Shown in pieces: positions 32,901-45,120 of a stretch of 64,000 nucleotides of DNA (position 1 is the first letter of the stretch; every line of letters begins with the position of its first letter). A model generated the notes under the pieces. That model did not search any database. It worked only from the letters and a program-made list of their open reading frames with translations, and was not told the DNA's origin. Origin of the DNA: Agapanthus africanus (lineage: Eukaryota > Streptophyta > Magnoliopsida > Asparagales > Amaryllidaceae). Position numbers and translations under genes: made by a program. Location of the stretch: contig CM057344.1 of assembly GCA_030015575.1 (NCBI GenBank), positions 183,599,044 through 183,663,043 on the forward strand, read 5' to 3'.

Positions 32901-33528
32901 GGAGAGTTGCGAGAACGTTCAGCCGTACAATCTCACGCTACCCGGAAAGAATCTCGGACCCGCAAACGACGGAGCAAACGAAATGAGAAAGGAAAAGGAA
33001 AAAACGGCCTTTGTTGCCAACACTCAACAACAGCCGAGTAACCCGAGACCGTTTTGTCGTCAAAACAACAAGCCGCGATACCTCAATGAGAAGTTGAAAC
33101 GTCCTTACTCGTTTCCCAAAGATAAAACAAAGAGATTGTTCGAGCTAGCAGTGCGCAGCGGGCTCATCACTCTTCCAGATCCAAAACGTCCATTGCAACC
33201 AGGTGACGTTAACAATCCTAACTATTGTCCCTACCACAGAGTAATGGGTCACCCACTCGAAAATTGCTACGTCTTCAAAAACTGGGTTGAAGACCAATAC
33301 CAACAGGGCAAGTTGGCATCAGATTCCAAGTTTCACACTCGCGATAAGAAAAATCAGCGGGCCACAAATGCATATGACATAGCCGAAATGATGGGGCAAC
33401 TTGCAACAAAATCAGCAAGTAAAAATATATGCATGCAAAATAGCCGAAATGATTGGGCAACTCGCAATAAAAAGCAGCGAGTAAAAATAAAACAAATAGC
33501 CGAAATGATTGGGCACCGCGAAAAATAG
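29887..33528 (+). pseudogene. gag: Gag-like polyprotein, no pol, two in-frame stops
   Basis: One frame (+1) with stops only at 31756-31758 (TAA) and 32107-32109 (TAG), about 1,210 codons in all. The order is: basic N-terminal part; charged linker with a coiled-coil-like stretch (about 30450-30680); capsid-like region (about 30870-31390; Y-P-P-G-Y, G-T-G-N-P-H-Q-H, F-E-W-Y-S-E-L); CHHC zinc knuckle (31681-31722, C-x2-H-x4-H-x4-C); second, degenerate knuckle (32623-32664, second His replaced by Gln); third knuckle (33226-33267). The block around the first knuckle (about 31443-31765) is repeated in frame around the third (about 32996-33320, offset 1,545 bp = 515 codons). No protease, RT or integrase motif follows. 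Possibly a structural protein of a non-autonomous element; the stops suggest this copy is defective. Confidence 0.75.
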
Positions 33529-33590
33529 CCGAAATGATTGGGCAATCGCGACCTTCGCGATATAAAAGCTGAAATGATAGAGCATCGCGG
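33375..33590 (+). repeat. Minisatellite with TAGCCGAAATGATTGGGCA unit
   Basis: The phrase TAGCCGAAATGATTGGGCA recurs five times with variable spacing (27-60 bp), beginning inside the Gag-like frame, where it gives I-A-E-M-M/I-G, and running past its stop. Confidence 0.75.
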
Positions 33591-33900
33591 AAAGAATAAA
33601 AAAGAAATGATGGAAAAATGAAACCTTTTTGCCCTACAGGTGATGCTACATCAATCCCTGTATAAAATCCAGGGACGCAAACAAAGAAGGAGTCGCACTC
33701 CTCCTCCCCAGGTTTCATTAGAAGAAGAAGCCGAATCTCGACGGGCCACAAATAACCTAGAGATCATCTCAACACTCGTCTCACCATAGCAGACACATCA
33801 TCAAGCAAAACGGAACAGCAGCAACTCCCAGTTCCATGACTCGACGATGTACTCCAACAGAGAGTCAAATTCCAACTCCGTGAAATGCGGATATAATCAA
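33591..33900 (+). other. Non-coding spacer after gag
   Basis: No convincing ORF on either strand. It joins the gag end to the 171-bp array. Confidence 0.5.
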
Positions 33901-35180
33901 CAAAATTCCTGGTCACGTGGAACGCGGATAACGTCACTCTTTGACCCCGTAGAAAACGTCCAGAGCGGATCCTGGTCCTCGCAGAGCACGGCAGTGAACC
34001 CGTGTGAAGCATCCAGAGCGGAACCTAGTCCTCGCCTAACGCGGCAGTGAACCCGTGTGAAGCATCTAGTGCAAAATTCCTGGTCACATGGAACACGGAT
34101 AACGTCACTCTTTGACCCCGTGGAAAACGTCCAGAGCGGATCCTGGTCCTCGCAGAACACGGCAGTGAACCCGTGTGAAGCATCCAGAGCGGAGTCTAGT
34201 CCTCGCCTAACGCGGCAGTGAACCCGTGTGAAGCATCTAGTGCAAAATTCCTGGTCACGTGGAACACGGATAACGTCACTCTTTGACCCCGTGGAAAACA
34301 TCCAGAGCGGATCCTGGTCCTCGCAGAGCACGGCAGTGAACCCGTGTGAAGCATCCAGAGCAGAGCCTAGTCCTCGCCGAACACGGCAGTGAACCCGTGT
34401 GAAGCATCTAGTGCAAAATTCCTGGTTACGTGGAACGCGGATAACGTCACTCTTTGACCCCGTGGAAAACGTCCAGAGCGGATCCTGGTCCTCGCAGAGC
34501 ACGGCAGTGAACCCGTGTGAAGCATCCATAGCGGAGCCTAGTCCTCGCCTAACGCGGCAGTGAACCCGTGTGAAGCATCTAGTGCAAAATTCCTGGTCAC
34601 GTGGAACACGGATAACGTCACTCTTCGACCCCGTGGAAAACGTCCAGAGCGGATCCTGGTCCTCGTAGAACATGGCAGTGAACCTGTGTAAAGCATCCAG
34701 AGCGGAGCCTAGTCCTCGCCTAACGCGGCAGTGAACCCGTGTGAAGCATCTAGTGCAAAATTCCTGGTCACGTGGAACAAGGATAACGTCACTCTTTGAC
34801 CCCGTGTAAAATGTCCAGAGCGGATCCTGGTCCTCGCAGAACACGGCAGTGAACCCGTGTGAAGCATTCAGAGCGGAGCCTAGTCCTCGCCTAACGCGGC
34901 AGTGAACCCGTGTGAAGCATCTAGTGCAAAATTTCTGGTCACGTGGAACACGGATAACGTCACTCTTCGACCCCATGGAAAATGTCCAGAGCAGATCCTG
35001 GTCCTCGCAGAACACGGCAGTGAACCCGTGCGAAGCATCCAGAGCGGAGCCTAGTCCTTGCCTAACGCGGTAGTGAACCCATGTGAAGCATCTAGTGCAA
35101 AATTCCTGATCACGTGGAACGCGGATAACGTCACTCTTCGACCCCATGGGAAACGTCCAGAGCGGATCCTGGTCCTCACA
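33901..35180 (+). repeat. 171-bp tandem array (7 full units plus a partial)
   Basis: CAAAATTYCTGGTYAC recurs at exactly 171-bp intervals: 33901, 34072, 34243, 34414, 34585, 34756, 34927 and 35098 (partial). Each unit contains a duplicated half of about 52 bp (CCAGAGCGGATCCTGGTCCTC... and CCAGAGCGGAGCCTAGTCCTC...), and each half holds a CACGG/CCGTG hairpin. Units differ by a few substitutions only, so homogenisation is recent. 171 is 3 x 57, which keeps a long antisense frame open. Confidence 0.95.
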
Positions 35181-36410
35181 CCAACATGGAGTGATCACCA
35201 CCGCGACATTCGTCTCGATACAGCAGACGCGATACCAGCAAACGAAGCGAAGGCCAAATTTCTAGCTTCAGGGTCTTGACGGCAAGTCATATAAAGCCTG
35301 AAAGACAATCGAAGATTATCCCTCACCAGCGCGGAGTGGTCACCACCTCGACGTTCATCTCGATACAGCAGATGAAATGTCACCCTAGCGTTCTTCCCCC
35401 AGCAGGATTCGGAAGCGACAAAGCAAACGAAGCGAAGGCCAAATTCCTAGCTTCAACGTCTTGACGGTAAGTCATATAAAACCGGTAAGACAAACAGAGA
35501 TCATCCCACATGGAGTGGTCACCACCACGACATTCGTCTCGATACAGCAGACGAAATGTCACTACAGCGTCCTTCCTCCAACAGGATCCGGACACACCAA
35601 AGAAAACGAAGCGAAGGCCAAATTCCTAGCTCCAGGGTCTTAACGGTAAGTCATATAAAACCGGAAAGACAATCAGAGCTTGTCTCACACCAACATGGAG
35701 TGATCACCACCTCGACGTTCGTCTCGACACAGCAGACGCAACATCACCGAAAGGAGTCACGGCAAAATCCCTGGTTCCAGACCTCGACGGTTCACCAGCA
35801 ACCTAGAGACAACCGCGACATTCGTCTCGATACAGAGAACACAATGCCAGCAAACGAAGCGAAGGCCAAATTCCTAGCTTCAACGTCTTAACGGCAAGTC
35901 ATATAAAGCCTGAAAGACCATTAGAGATCATCCCACACCAGCGTGGAGTGGTTACTACCTCGACGTTTGTCTCGATACAGCAGACGAGATGTCACGACAG
36001 TGTTCTTCCTCCAACAGGATTCGCACATGACAAAGCAAACGAAGCGAAGGCCAAATTTCTAGCTTCAACGTCTTAACGGCAAGTCATATAAAGCCTGAAA
36101 GACAATCGGAGATCATCTCGAACCAATGCGGAGTAGTCACCGCCTCGATGTTCGTCTCGATACAGCAGGCGCAACATCACCAAAAGGAGCCACGGCAAAA
36201 TCCCTAGTTCCAAACCTCGACGGTTCACCAGCAACCTAGAGACAACCGCGACATTCGTCTCGATACAGAGGACGCAATGCCAACAAAATGAAGCAAAGGC
36301 CAAATTCCTAGCTTCAGGGTCTTAACGGCAAGTCATATAAAGCCTGAAAGACTATCGGAGATCATCCCACACCAGCGCGGAGTGGTTATGACTCATCAGG
36401 GCTCTCCAAA
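35181..36410 (+). repeat. Second tandem array, 179-249 bp units
   Basis: GCGAAGGCCAAATT-type anchors lie at 35247, 35432, 35611, 35859, 36044 and 36293 (spacings 185, 179, 248, 185, 249). The long units carry an extra block of about 64 bp (ACGGCAAAATCCCT... to ...CAACCTAGAGACAACCG). Units contain ATTCGTCTCGATACAG and AAGTCATATAAA-CC. No coding evidence. Confidence 0.88.
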
Positions 36411-36683
36411 ATGAGCCTAACCTCAAGTAAAAAGCGGCATGGCAAATTCCTAGCGCTTGCTCTTCCGACGGTCAAACTGCCAAGGAGGATTGCTTGAAGA
36501 CGTCTTGTCCAGCCCCCGAAGGGATCAGAGACACGGCAGTCACAGGGCTACTCGAACAGCACGATTGCCTATCGAGGAATATATCAGCTCATGCGACGGT
36601 ACGACGGCCAAAACCCTAAGTACCACAGACCCTAACGGACTTCTGTCGTAAAGAGCAGAGGTTAACTGTGACGTTAGGATATT
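36411..36683 (+). other. Spacer with no clear feature
   Basis: Unique sequence between the second array and the hairpin cluster; short ORFs only. Confidence 0.4.
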
Positions 36684-37079
36684 CTTGCGAGATCTGCTCG
36701 ATCCGTTTCGACTCGTGAGGAAATTGATGTCTTTGCGAGAACTTCTCGATTCGTCTCGACTCGTGAGATAAAGCCTTAGGCAGTAGGGATTAAAAAAAAC
36801 CTGTTTCCTAAGCACTGGGACCCTGCAAGTCGGCCCAAAACGGTCTCTTGGATACCATCCACGGGTCTCACTCTCCAAAGTCGAATCTCGACAAGGAGGG
36901 AAACAACCGCTTACGGGTCCTCTCGACTCGTAAGAGGGAAAATTCTCTTATAGGATCCTTACGACTTATGAGAGAAAACACACTTAGGAGTCCTCACGAC
37001 CCCTAAGGAGAAAATACACCTACGAGATCCTCTCGATCCGTAGGGAGAAGTCTTTATGAGACCCTCACGGCTCATAAAG
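36684..37079. repeat. Cluster of stem-loops with different, self-complementary stems
   Basis: Five consecutive hairpins: CTTACG/CGTAAG (36910-36934), CTCTTATA/TTATGAGAG (36945-36974, one T-G pair), CTTAGG/CCTAAG (36983-37007), CCTACG/CGTAGG (37019-37044) and CTTTATGAG/CTCATAAAG (37052-37079). All have a loop like GRTCCTCWCGAY. Two related ones lie upstream with longer loops (36684-36719 and 36732-36767, arms TTGCGAG/CTCGTGA with G-T pairs). The spacer contains GAGAAAA-type runs. Confidence 0.85.
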
Positions 37080-37460
37080 TTGAAAAGTCTCAGGCGGCAG
37101 ATCCTAACCCTGTCTCCTAAGCCATCACTGCCCTACAAAGAGGTTAAGATGGACCATCTATGAGCCACACTTGCCAAAGCTACATGCCACTGAAATGAAG
37201 AAGTTACTCATGAGCGTATAAACTACTCCACGCCAGAGTAAGACATAAAGAAATAGAAGGGTGCGGCTCATGGAGTTGAGAGTTTGGAACCATATCTCTT
37301 AAGAGTCGAGATTTGAGTCAATGATAAATGACGACGCTTGTGTCCGCTCGTTATCTTCTCAGATCAAGATTCTGAAAGTTATATACCAACCCAAAACTGG
37401 TCATACGCTATGTATTGCTCTGCACTACTTCACCCACGTACATACTTACGTAGGCAAAGT
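37080..37460 (+). other. Unique 3' end of internal region
   Basis: Short ORFs only (37321-37572 crosses into the LTR, so it is unlikely to be real). 37081-37140 resembles 36770-36840, so the hairpin cluster lies inside a degenerate duplication of about 310 bp. Confidence 0.4.
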
Positions 37461-37473
37461 AGTGGGGGGCATT
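37461..37473 (+). other. Polypurine tract of Gag-only element
   Basis: AGTGGGGGGCATT directly before TG 37474; the plus-strand primer site that fixes the LTR-B start. Confidence 0.75.
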
Positions 37474-40159
37474 TGTTCCCGCCAAAAATTTCTGCGCAAA
37501 GAGTCCAAGGTATCAAATGGCAGCGATATGCTTAAGGAAATGCGAACCAGTATCTTCCGGGCTGTTTTTTGACAAACTCCCGAATGAGAAATAGATAAAT
37601 TCTGATGGTATCGAAAGTGGCTCGAAAAACCCTTCGATTTGATATATTATGGGCCTCGTAATTCATCCGGGATCAAAAGTTATGGGGAATTACGTGTCCA
37701 CACGTGATGGACTTTTAAGAACCCGCTGGAGGAGTTAAAAAATATAATAAAAACTCAGAAAAGACCCCAATAGGGCATCACGTGCTCACACGTGACCATG
37801 GGTCACGTGCAGACACGTGATGGGCTCTTTAGGCCTCTAAAATAATGAATAGAATTAAATTCTAAAATCCATTCCCTGATTAAAAATCAGAAGATACCTC
37901 AATGAGGTATCACGTGCTCACACGTGACCAATGGTCACGTGTTGACACGTGATGGTTAAAACAACAATATAAACAAACGGCTGTTAAAAGAACCAATTTG
38001 GGGGTCACGTGCTCACACGTGACCAAGAGTCACGTGCCAGCACGTGACAGGCTTTGAAAGCCTTACAGTTTAATAGAATTAAAATTCTAAATTTCTCTAA
38101 AATCTTTCGAAATAGAATTAAAATTCTAAAAGTGTCTAAATCTTTCCAAATGGAAAAGGATTATGGGGACCGTTGGATTAAAGATCCAAGGGTGATTAAA
38201 TATCACCAATTTATGGAAAGATCTTAGACAAGGAAAGATCCCCCTAAATCTAACCGAGATAACAAATAGAATATCTTTTGGATTTAAAATCCACGGTGAA
38301 TAAAATTCACTGAATGATCTAACGGCTCAGAATTAATGATAAATATAAATCAAATCTCTCAACAATCAAATCAAATCTTTCAATGAGAGATTTGCTAAAC
38401 AAATTGATTATTTTCCTTCTTCTATAAATAGGAGCCAAGAAGAGAAGAGAAGGAATCTACTTTTTTGGGGAGAGAAGAAACAGAGGGAGGAGAATTTAAT
38501 TCTCTGCAAAAGAAAAACCCTAGGTAAGAAAAGAGGGGCTTAAAAAGAGAATTTAATTCTCAAAATAGTTTAACTCTTATATAAAGAAAAGAACTTAGTT
38601 CTTTCTCTGGTGGAGGATCTGCAAAGTGCACATCTCCCCATGAATTGAGAATTTAATTCTCATTGGGTTGAGATCCTGCCATGCAGATCCAAAACATAGA
38701 GGAGGAATTAAGTTTTGAAAATTCAATGGTCACAAAATTATAGGAATTTAATTCCTTTGGGATAAAATTAGGGTTTTACCCTAAAATAAGAATTTAATTC
38801 TTTCACAATAGGAATTTAATTCCTCCAAAACAAAAATTAGGGTTTTACCCTAAATAAGAATTTAATTCTTAAAGATAAGGAGACTTAAAAGATCTCTGTG
38901 CATGAAAAGACTAAGGTCACGTGCCCCACGTGACCCTTGAACAGATCCCCCAAAAATGAGAAGAGGAAAGCTTTGAGGCAGTGCCTCATGTATTCCCACG
39001 TGACCCTCAATATATATGGAACAAAAGCAAAGGCAGAAACAATTCTGGGCGCTTTCACGTGTTGCCACGTGACCCCTAATAAATGTTCTAATAAATCAGG
39101 GCATGATTATACATCACGTGCCCACACGTGATGGCTATGAAAATTAAAAGTGTTTAACACTTGTTTGCAGAACAAAATAAAGTGGATCCGGCCCCACTTT
39201 TTGATGCCATCACGTGCTCCCACGTGACTCCCAAAACGCAGAAAGAAAAAGCAAAGGAAATGAAAGCTTTGGGCGCTCTCACGTGTTATCACGTGACCCC
39301 TCAGCAAATGCTTTAACAATCAGCGCACTAATCCTCCTCACGTGGCAGCACGTGATGCTCCAAAGAAAACATAAAAAGTGTTTAACGCTTACTTACAGAA
39401 CGAAGAAAAGGAGATCTGGCTCCACATTTAGGGCGCCCTCACGTGTCACCACGTGACCCCTAATGAGCATTCTAACAGACCAGAGCAGGGGCCTCCATCA
39501 CGTGATGGCCGTCAGAATTAAAAGAGTTAAACACTGATCTGCAGAATAAAATAAGGGGAATCAGGGCGCTCTCACGTGTCCACACGTGACCCCTCTCTCC
39601 TTAGTGTTTAACACTAATCTAAAGACTTTGTTCTCAGTGTTTAACACTGATTTTCTTAGTGTTTAACACTAATTTGGAAAACTCTATTTGCAGTGTTTAA
39701 CACTGATTTGCTTAGTGTTTAACACTAATGTGAAAACTCTGTTCCCAGTGTTTAACACTGATTATCTTTTAGTGTTTAACACTAACTTGCTAATCTTATT
39801 TCCAGTGTTCAACACTGTTGGTTTCTAGTGTTTAACACTAGCTTTAGCCCAATTGGCTAAGTTTCAGGGGCAAAGCCTCTCCTTCAATGGACCAGCAGAG
39901 AGCCAATATTTCAAACACAATTGTACTTAGCCTAAATTGGCCATAAGTCCTCAAATCATCTTGAACTGAGCACATCTGCTCTTTCAACCAACTCATTGGT
40001 TCAAGGGTATATCTCTGAACTTCTCTGATATTTGTCGTTGTAATCCTTCAACGTCTTCAGAGAGGTGACGGGTCCCGACAACCACACATCAACACGGACT
40101 GTGGGGTCCTTAAACTCATGGACTTATGCATCCTTAAACCAAGATACGGACTGTGGGGT
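37474..40159 (+). repeat. LTR-B of Gag-only element, left piece
   Basis: Matches LTR-A from its first base to within the GGAC-N6-GTCC units, where the LARD inserted after GGGGT (40155-40159). It carries the same G-box pairs, TATA box (38423-38430) and palindrome arrays. Confidence 0.92.
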
Positions 40160-42898
40160 TGTAACGTTTTGAAAATCGTTTCGGTGAAATTTCGAAAAAA
40201 CGGTAAAATAAGTGGGTTTTCTGTAAAAAGTCAAAATACAAATATCTTATTATAAAAATTAAATATGCATATTCTAGTTATGTAATTGCTATTATTTGGT
40301 GTTTATTGAGCCGCTGGTGAAATTTCAAATTTTCTGAAAAAAATATTATTTTATTATTATTTTAAGCCGTCACTAATACATTTAATTAGGGAAAATTACA
40401 AATTGGAATGAGTTGAAACAAATTTTGTGCATCATAAAAAATTAAATAAAATTTTATCATGTGGTTTTTGGAACGAAATCATTTGCCAAAACGGTTTAGA
40501 AATTATTGAAGAAAAAAGGCTTTTTTTTAGCGTAAATGGATGCTTGGGGTATTGTATTTATCATTTTTCATCACCCCACACCCGTACCCACACCCACACA
40601 CACCCACTTACTCCTCCCCATGGCTGAATTCAGCAACCACCATATTTTTCCCCACTTGATTTTCAAAGGAAAAGATATAAAAGAAAAGAAAAGAAAATGG
40701 GTGAATTAGGTGGACTTTTGACCTTACCTTGACCTTGACTTTCCCCCACTTTCTCTACCTCCCTCTCTCTCCTCCCCCCCTTAATTTCTGGCCGACCCCT
40801 CCCTCTCCTACAGCAGCAACAGCACCCCCTTTTCCCCTTCTCTTTTCTCTTCAAAACTTCTTTAAAAATTGCCCCAAAATCCATCAAAAAAATCCCAAAA
40901 CCCAAATCCGACTCCTACCCATTTTTGCTTAGCCCTTATAGCATGGATTTTGGTGACAAGGGAGCATTTTGGAGGGCTATGTGTGTTTGTGGGATCTTCA
41001 ATTTGTTTGGGTAAATTCTAACCCTTTTGCTTAAATCGTTGTTAATTGCTTGTAGTTAGCTTAATTAAGTGTTAATTTGGTTTTATGTGGGTTCAATTGT
41101 ATGATTAAGAAATTCTAGATTAGGGTTGTGAATTTAAGTTGGGGTTCTTATAATTGATCATGGGAAAATTGTGTAGTTTAACATGTTGTTATTATGCTAA
41201 AACTAATCTAGTTGGTAGTTTATATTTTTGTTAAATTTAAATTTGTATTAATTATGTAATTTGCAAACTAGGTTTTAGTGAAATACATATAAAATTGAGA
41301 TTTAAAATGTAATTAAGGTTTTGATGACTTTATTAGCATTTTAATTTGTTGTTTAGCGACTTTGATCATGCAAAACCATGCTTAATTGATAAATTGTGAA
41401 TTTTACTTTGAAAAGTGTTAAAATCGATATTTGTTGCAAACTTGAATTCTGAGTTAATGCTAATTCGTGAGATTAAAAATATGGAGGTGATTTGTATGAC
41501 CTAATTATGATATTAAGTGAGCATTTTGGCCATTAGAATCGTCAAAATATTTAGTTTGGGTAAAACATCAAGTTTTGAACCGAAATGGGAATTTGTGCTA
41601 ACTCGGTTTTTGGAAAATAAAACGAATTGTTTAATTTTATGGTTTTGATGAACTAAACCCTAATTCTTATATAATTAGTGAGTTTTGAAATCACGATTGG
41701 TGTGTTTGGGTTTTCTCGATGGTTTGACGTTTGTACATCGACATCGGGGGTTGGTTTGACTATTCTTACATGCGTAGGCGATAGGTTTGGATCTATGCGT
41801 GATACGCGTGCCGATTTGATTTTCGTATGCCGTTTCGATTTCGAATTTAGTTTTAATGCGATATGGTGCGTTATGATATGTAGGTACCCCATGTGAACTT
41901 CGGGACGACAAGCAAGCGCCTGGCGACGTCGGCACCGGCGAGCGAGGACCAGGTGAGTAGATTTATATCTACGGGGAGAAGTCGGGTGGATGGCGTATAG
42001 CACCCTCGCAGTCCGTGGTGGTGTATACGGATGCGTATACACACCAACAATTATTGTATGTTATTTGGGATTAATAACGATGCTTAGGATGGATATTGGT
42101 TTGTTGGATTACTTTAGTGTTGCGAACCCTAGGGTAGTGTTGCACTACACATACACACACACATACACACATACATACTTGCATACATTCTTATTTATAT
42201 GCGCTCATGAGATTCTTTATAGTTATGTGTTCACATGGGTATGGGACTATGTGTTCACATACGGATTTGAGGATGATACTTGGGATTGAGCTGAGTCGAT
42301 GAGATTCGATTTGAGGCCGTGAGATCGGTGATATAGCAGGGTTCGTATCTTAGATACGATATGATGTTGTAGCGGGTCCTTGACGTAGTGTTTCACACAC
42401 GTCCATGCATACGTAGGCGGTATCAGTATGGTACTAGACGTAGATCAGTACCCCGATCATGATAATTGATAAAGAGGATACCAGGTGAATAGTATGATGA
42501 ATGTGATATTGACCCGTACCCAGATTGGGATGCCGTACGACGGATTTACGTACGAGCTATATTGATGATTGATCCGCACTCTTGACTTGGGATGCCTGAT
42601 TATAGATATAGTATCGGATATGATATTATTGAGGCGGGATCACCGACTATACATATACAGGTATGTATATGTATCGACTCGGATGATAGGCGGTTTCCTT
42701 ACCTGTAGTTCAGCTCGTTAGCTTAGCCCTTTAATTTAGTTTAGTCATTAGATTAGATTCGATTCTTACCTATTAAAAAAAAACTAACGAATCGTGGGTA
42801 TTTTAAAAGACAGCCCAAGGGATCCTACGAATATTTCAAAAGACGTATCTTTTCATAAAAACACCGTAGCCCCTATTTTCAAAACCCCATGATTCGTG
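40160..42898 (+). repeat. LARD left LTR, first part
   Basis: Matches 57792-60535 of the right LTR. It includes a CA-rich run (about 40570-40610), CT-rich tracts (40740-40860) and an ACAC/ATAC microsatellite (about 42146-42185). The sequence stops at ATTCGTG, where the copia element inserted. Confidence 0.92.
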
Positions 42899-45107
42899 TG
42901 TTGGAGATAGTGCCCTCAGAGTCAATTATTAGGTCACAGGTACGTGATTGTAATGATTGAGGGAGGACCTATCCCGGTAGGACAGTCTTACTCGAGATGA
43001 TAGTATGCTATCTGGTTTACCTTTATCATCGTATACTGCTTTAGGTGACCTGACACGTCGCTATTACACGTTGATAGAGCCCCTAGGATTCTTGCTTGAC
43101 CACCAGCAGTATGAGGGCGATCATATAAGTGGGAGCTGGGGTCTATAAGCTTATCCTTAAAAGGTCCCTAGTCGTGGGAGTTTCGAGACTGGGCATCGAT
43201 ACTCCATTAGTAGACTAGTGTATACAGTCAAGACCCCGACGAGGGGCGGTGGCCGGTCTCACAAGCCACTGGTGTCAGTTGGATCACCTAAGATGTATAC
43301 AGGTGCTCATTGGGTTATGAGTACACCGGACAGGACTCGCCGGGAACATGCTAGTTGGTCATATACCAGACGTCAGATGGCAGTTCCCTGGTGACATGTG
43401 TGCAGGTTAGTTTATCGACCTGGGGATCGTCATTTGTCTCGTGTGAGTTCCCACTGTACTTTGATTACTACCCTACCACGGCTCAAAGGAGTCGTGCAAA
43501 CAGGTTTTAGTTGGGTACAGTCCCGAGCCACATGGAGGCAGTGAGCGTATCTTCAGGGGTTCGTCTCTCCCGGTATTGGGGGTGAGGTCGTGCTGTGTCT
43601 AGGAGAGCCATTACACAAAGTCCTTGGCCAAGGCAAGGAGATTTACTGGTAGGTATTCCAGTAGTATCTCAGGGTGTTCTGGGCTACACTCCGACATGAC
43701 TTGTACCGCTTTTGGGGGTCTGACTTTTACCAACCCCCTAGGCCCGCCATGCGATACTCATAGACGAACGGACCGGACTGTACGGATATTGTCACTGACA
43801 GGCTCAGTAGGGTGTCAGGCTGAGTTCGCTCACAGACGTCCCTTTTGGTCAATACCTGGTAGCCCGTTATGTATTGGCTTATACCTCTAACGTGCTAGTG
43901 GTTAAATCCACAACCAAGGTGTTGACGAGTCTTTAGAGTCCCCCACATTCAGTTACTCAGCTTTCGGGCGAAAGGTTGTAGAGGCCGTATGGAGATATGG
44001 CAAGGTCCGATCAGATACGTGCGGTATTGCACGGATCAGGATCGGACAGTTTGTACTATAGGCCGTATGGTTATATGGCAGGGTTCGATCAGATACGTGC
44101 GGTATTGCACGGATCAGGATCGAACAGATATTACTAGCCGGTTTTGGTATAAGCCGGATCCTAGTATAGTACAGTGGAGATTTTGTCTCATTGCATTTGT
44201 ATTTCGGTTGAAATACAGATGCGAGTGTGTATGCACGGTATCGGGGTTTTCCTGTAATTTATTACGGGACCAGTTTTCTGGAGTTGCCAGTTTGCTTTTC
44301 GTTTCGGCCAATTTCTATTGTTCCGTTCATTGGCCGAAGTTTGGTGGAGGAGGGTTTATTTGCATTGTTGCAAATAGGCATTAGTGGAGGGGGTTCTTTG
44401 CATCTTGTTTCATCATGATGGTTTTCATGATGAGCACCATACCTTGACCTTTTTGACTTGATCACTTCATGATGGCTTGACCATTGTAGGTTATGATTGG
44501 CTTTTGGAGTGTTGGGTTTTGTTCTCTCATCATCTCTTTTCATCATTGCTTCCACCCCCCCTTGACTTTTCTCTTTCTCTCTCCAATCACACTTGAGAAA
44601 GGGGGGGCCGGCCATTCCAAAAAGAGAGGGGATTCATTTTCTTTGTGGGTGGATTTTTAGTATCTTGAGTTGAGAAAAATCCCTACAACTCCCTCTCCAA
44701 AAAGGTTCACTTCAATCTCTCCACAAATGGCAATTCCACAACCCCAAATGAGACTTCTTCTCTAGATATTCTACAGCGTATCTTGGGCACGTCGAGTAGC
44801 CGGCTTCGTGCCCGAGTTGCCTCGGCATTGAGGTGGGAGCCCGTAAACAAAGTAGGCGATGTGGTGCACTTCCGGCGACGAGGAGGAGGCAGGATTTTCC
44901 GCAGGAGATCGGGACCATGACGAGAAGACCGGAGGACTTGGATCGTCGGTATATCTATTCCCTTTCTTGTAGATTGCTAGGACTAGTTAATGGTTCGATC
45001 CGGGTATTAGTGCGCGGCGGTTTGCCAGTTCAAGAAAAATTTAAGTTTAACACCGCTTCCGCATTTAGCCGTCGGATTGACGGCCGGGGCGCCGCCGTGC
45101 ACTTACA
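42899..45107 (+). repeat. Copia left LTR
   Basis: 2,209 bp, TGTTGGAG...CTTACA. By eye I count about eleven differences from the right LTR, nearly all transitions, plus one G-run length change. The ORFs at 43624-43890 and 43989-44384 are present in both LTRs and look non-coding. Confidence 0.93.
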
Positions 45108-45108
45108 G

Positions 45109-45120
45109 TGGTATCAGAGC
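45109..45120 (+). other. Copia primer binding site (initiator tRNA-Met)
   Basis: TGGTATCAGAGC one base after the LTR end; the standard plant copia primer site, complementary to the 3' end of initiator tRNA-Met. Confidence 0.92.

Noticed and set aside
33901-35180. CRISPR-like regular spacing, or human-type 171-bp alpha satellite
   Set aside because: Units are fully repeated with no unique spacers, the host is a plant, and the 171-bp length is a coincidence.
33897-35201. 434-codon antisense ORF
   Set aside because: It is the 171-bp array read in a frame that stays open because 171 = 3 x 57. It has a 57-residue repeat, no start context and no known domain.
40560-40930. CT/CA-rich tract with ORFs on both strands
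   Set aside because: Low-complexity sequence in the LARD LTR, repeated near 58200-58560.
42146-42185. ACAC/ATAC microsatellite
   Set aside because: Ordinary microsatellite inside the LARD LTR, also present near 59780.
43624-44384. ORFs of 88 and 131 aa in the copia LTR
   Set aside because: Duplicated in both LTRs only because the LTRs are near-identical; no domain, and interior start codons in a non-coding context.
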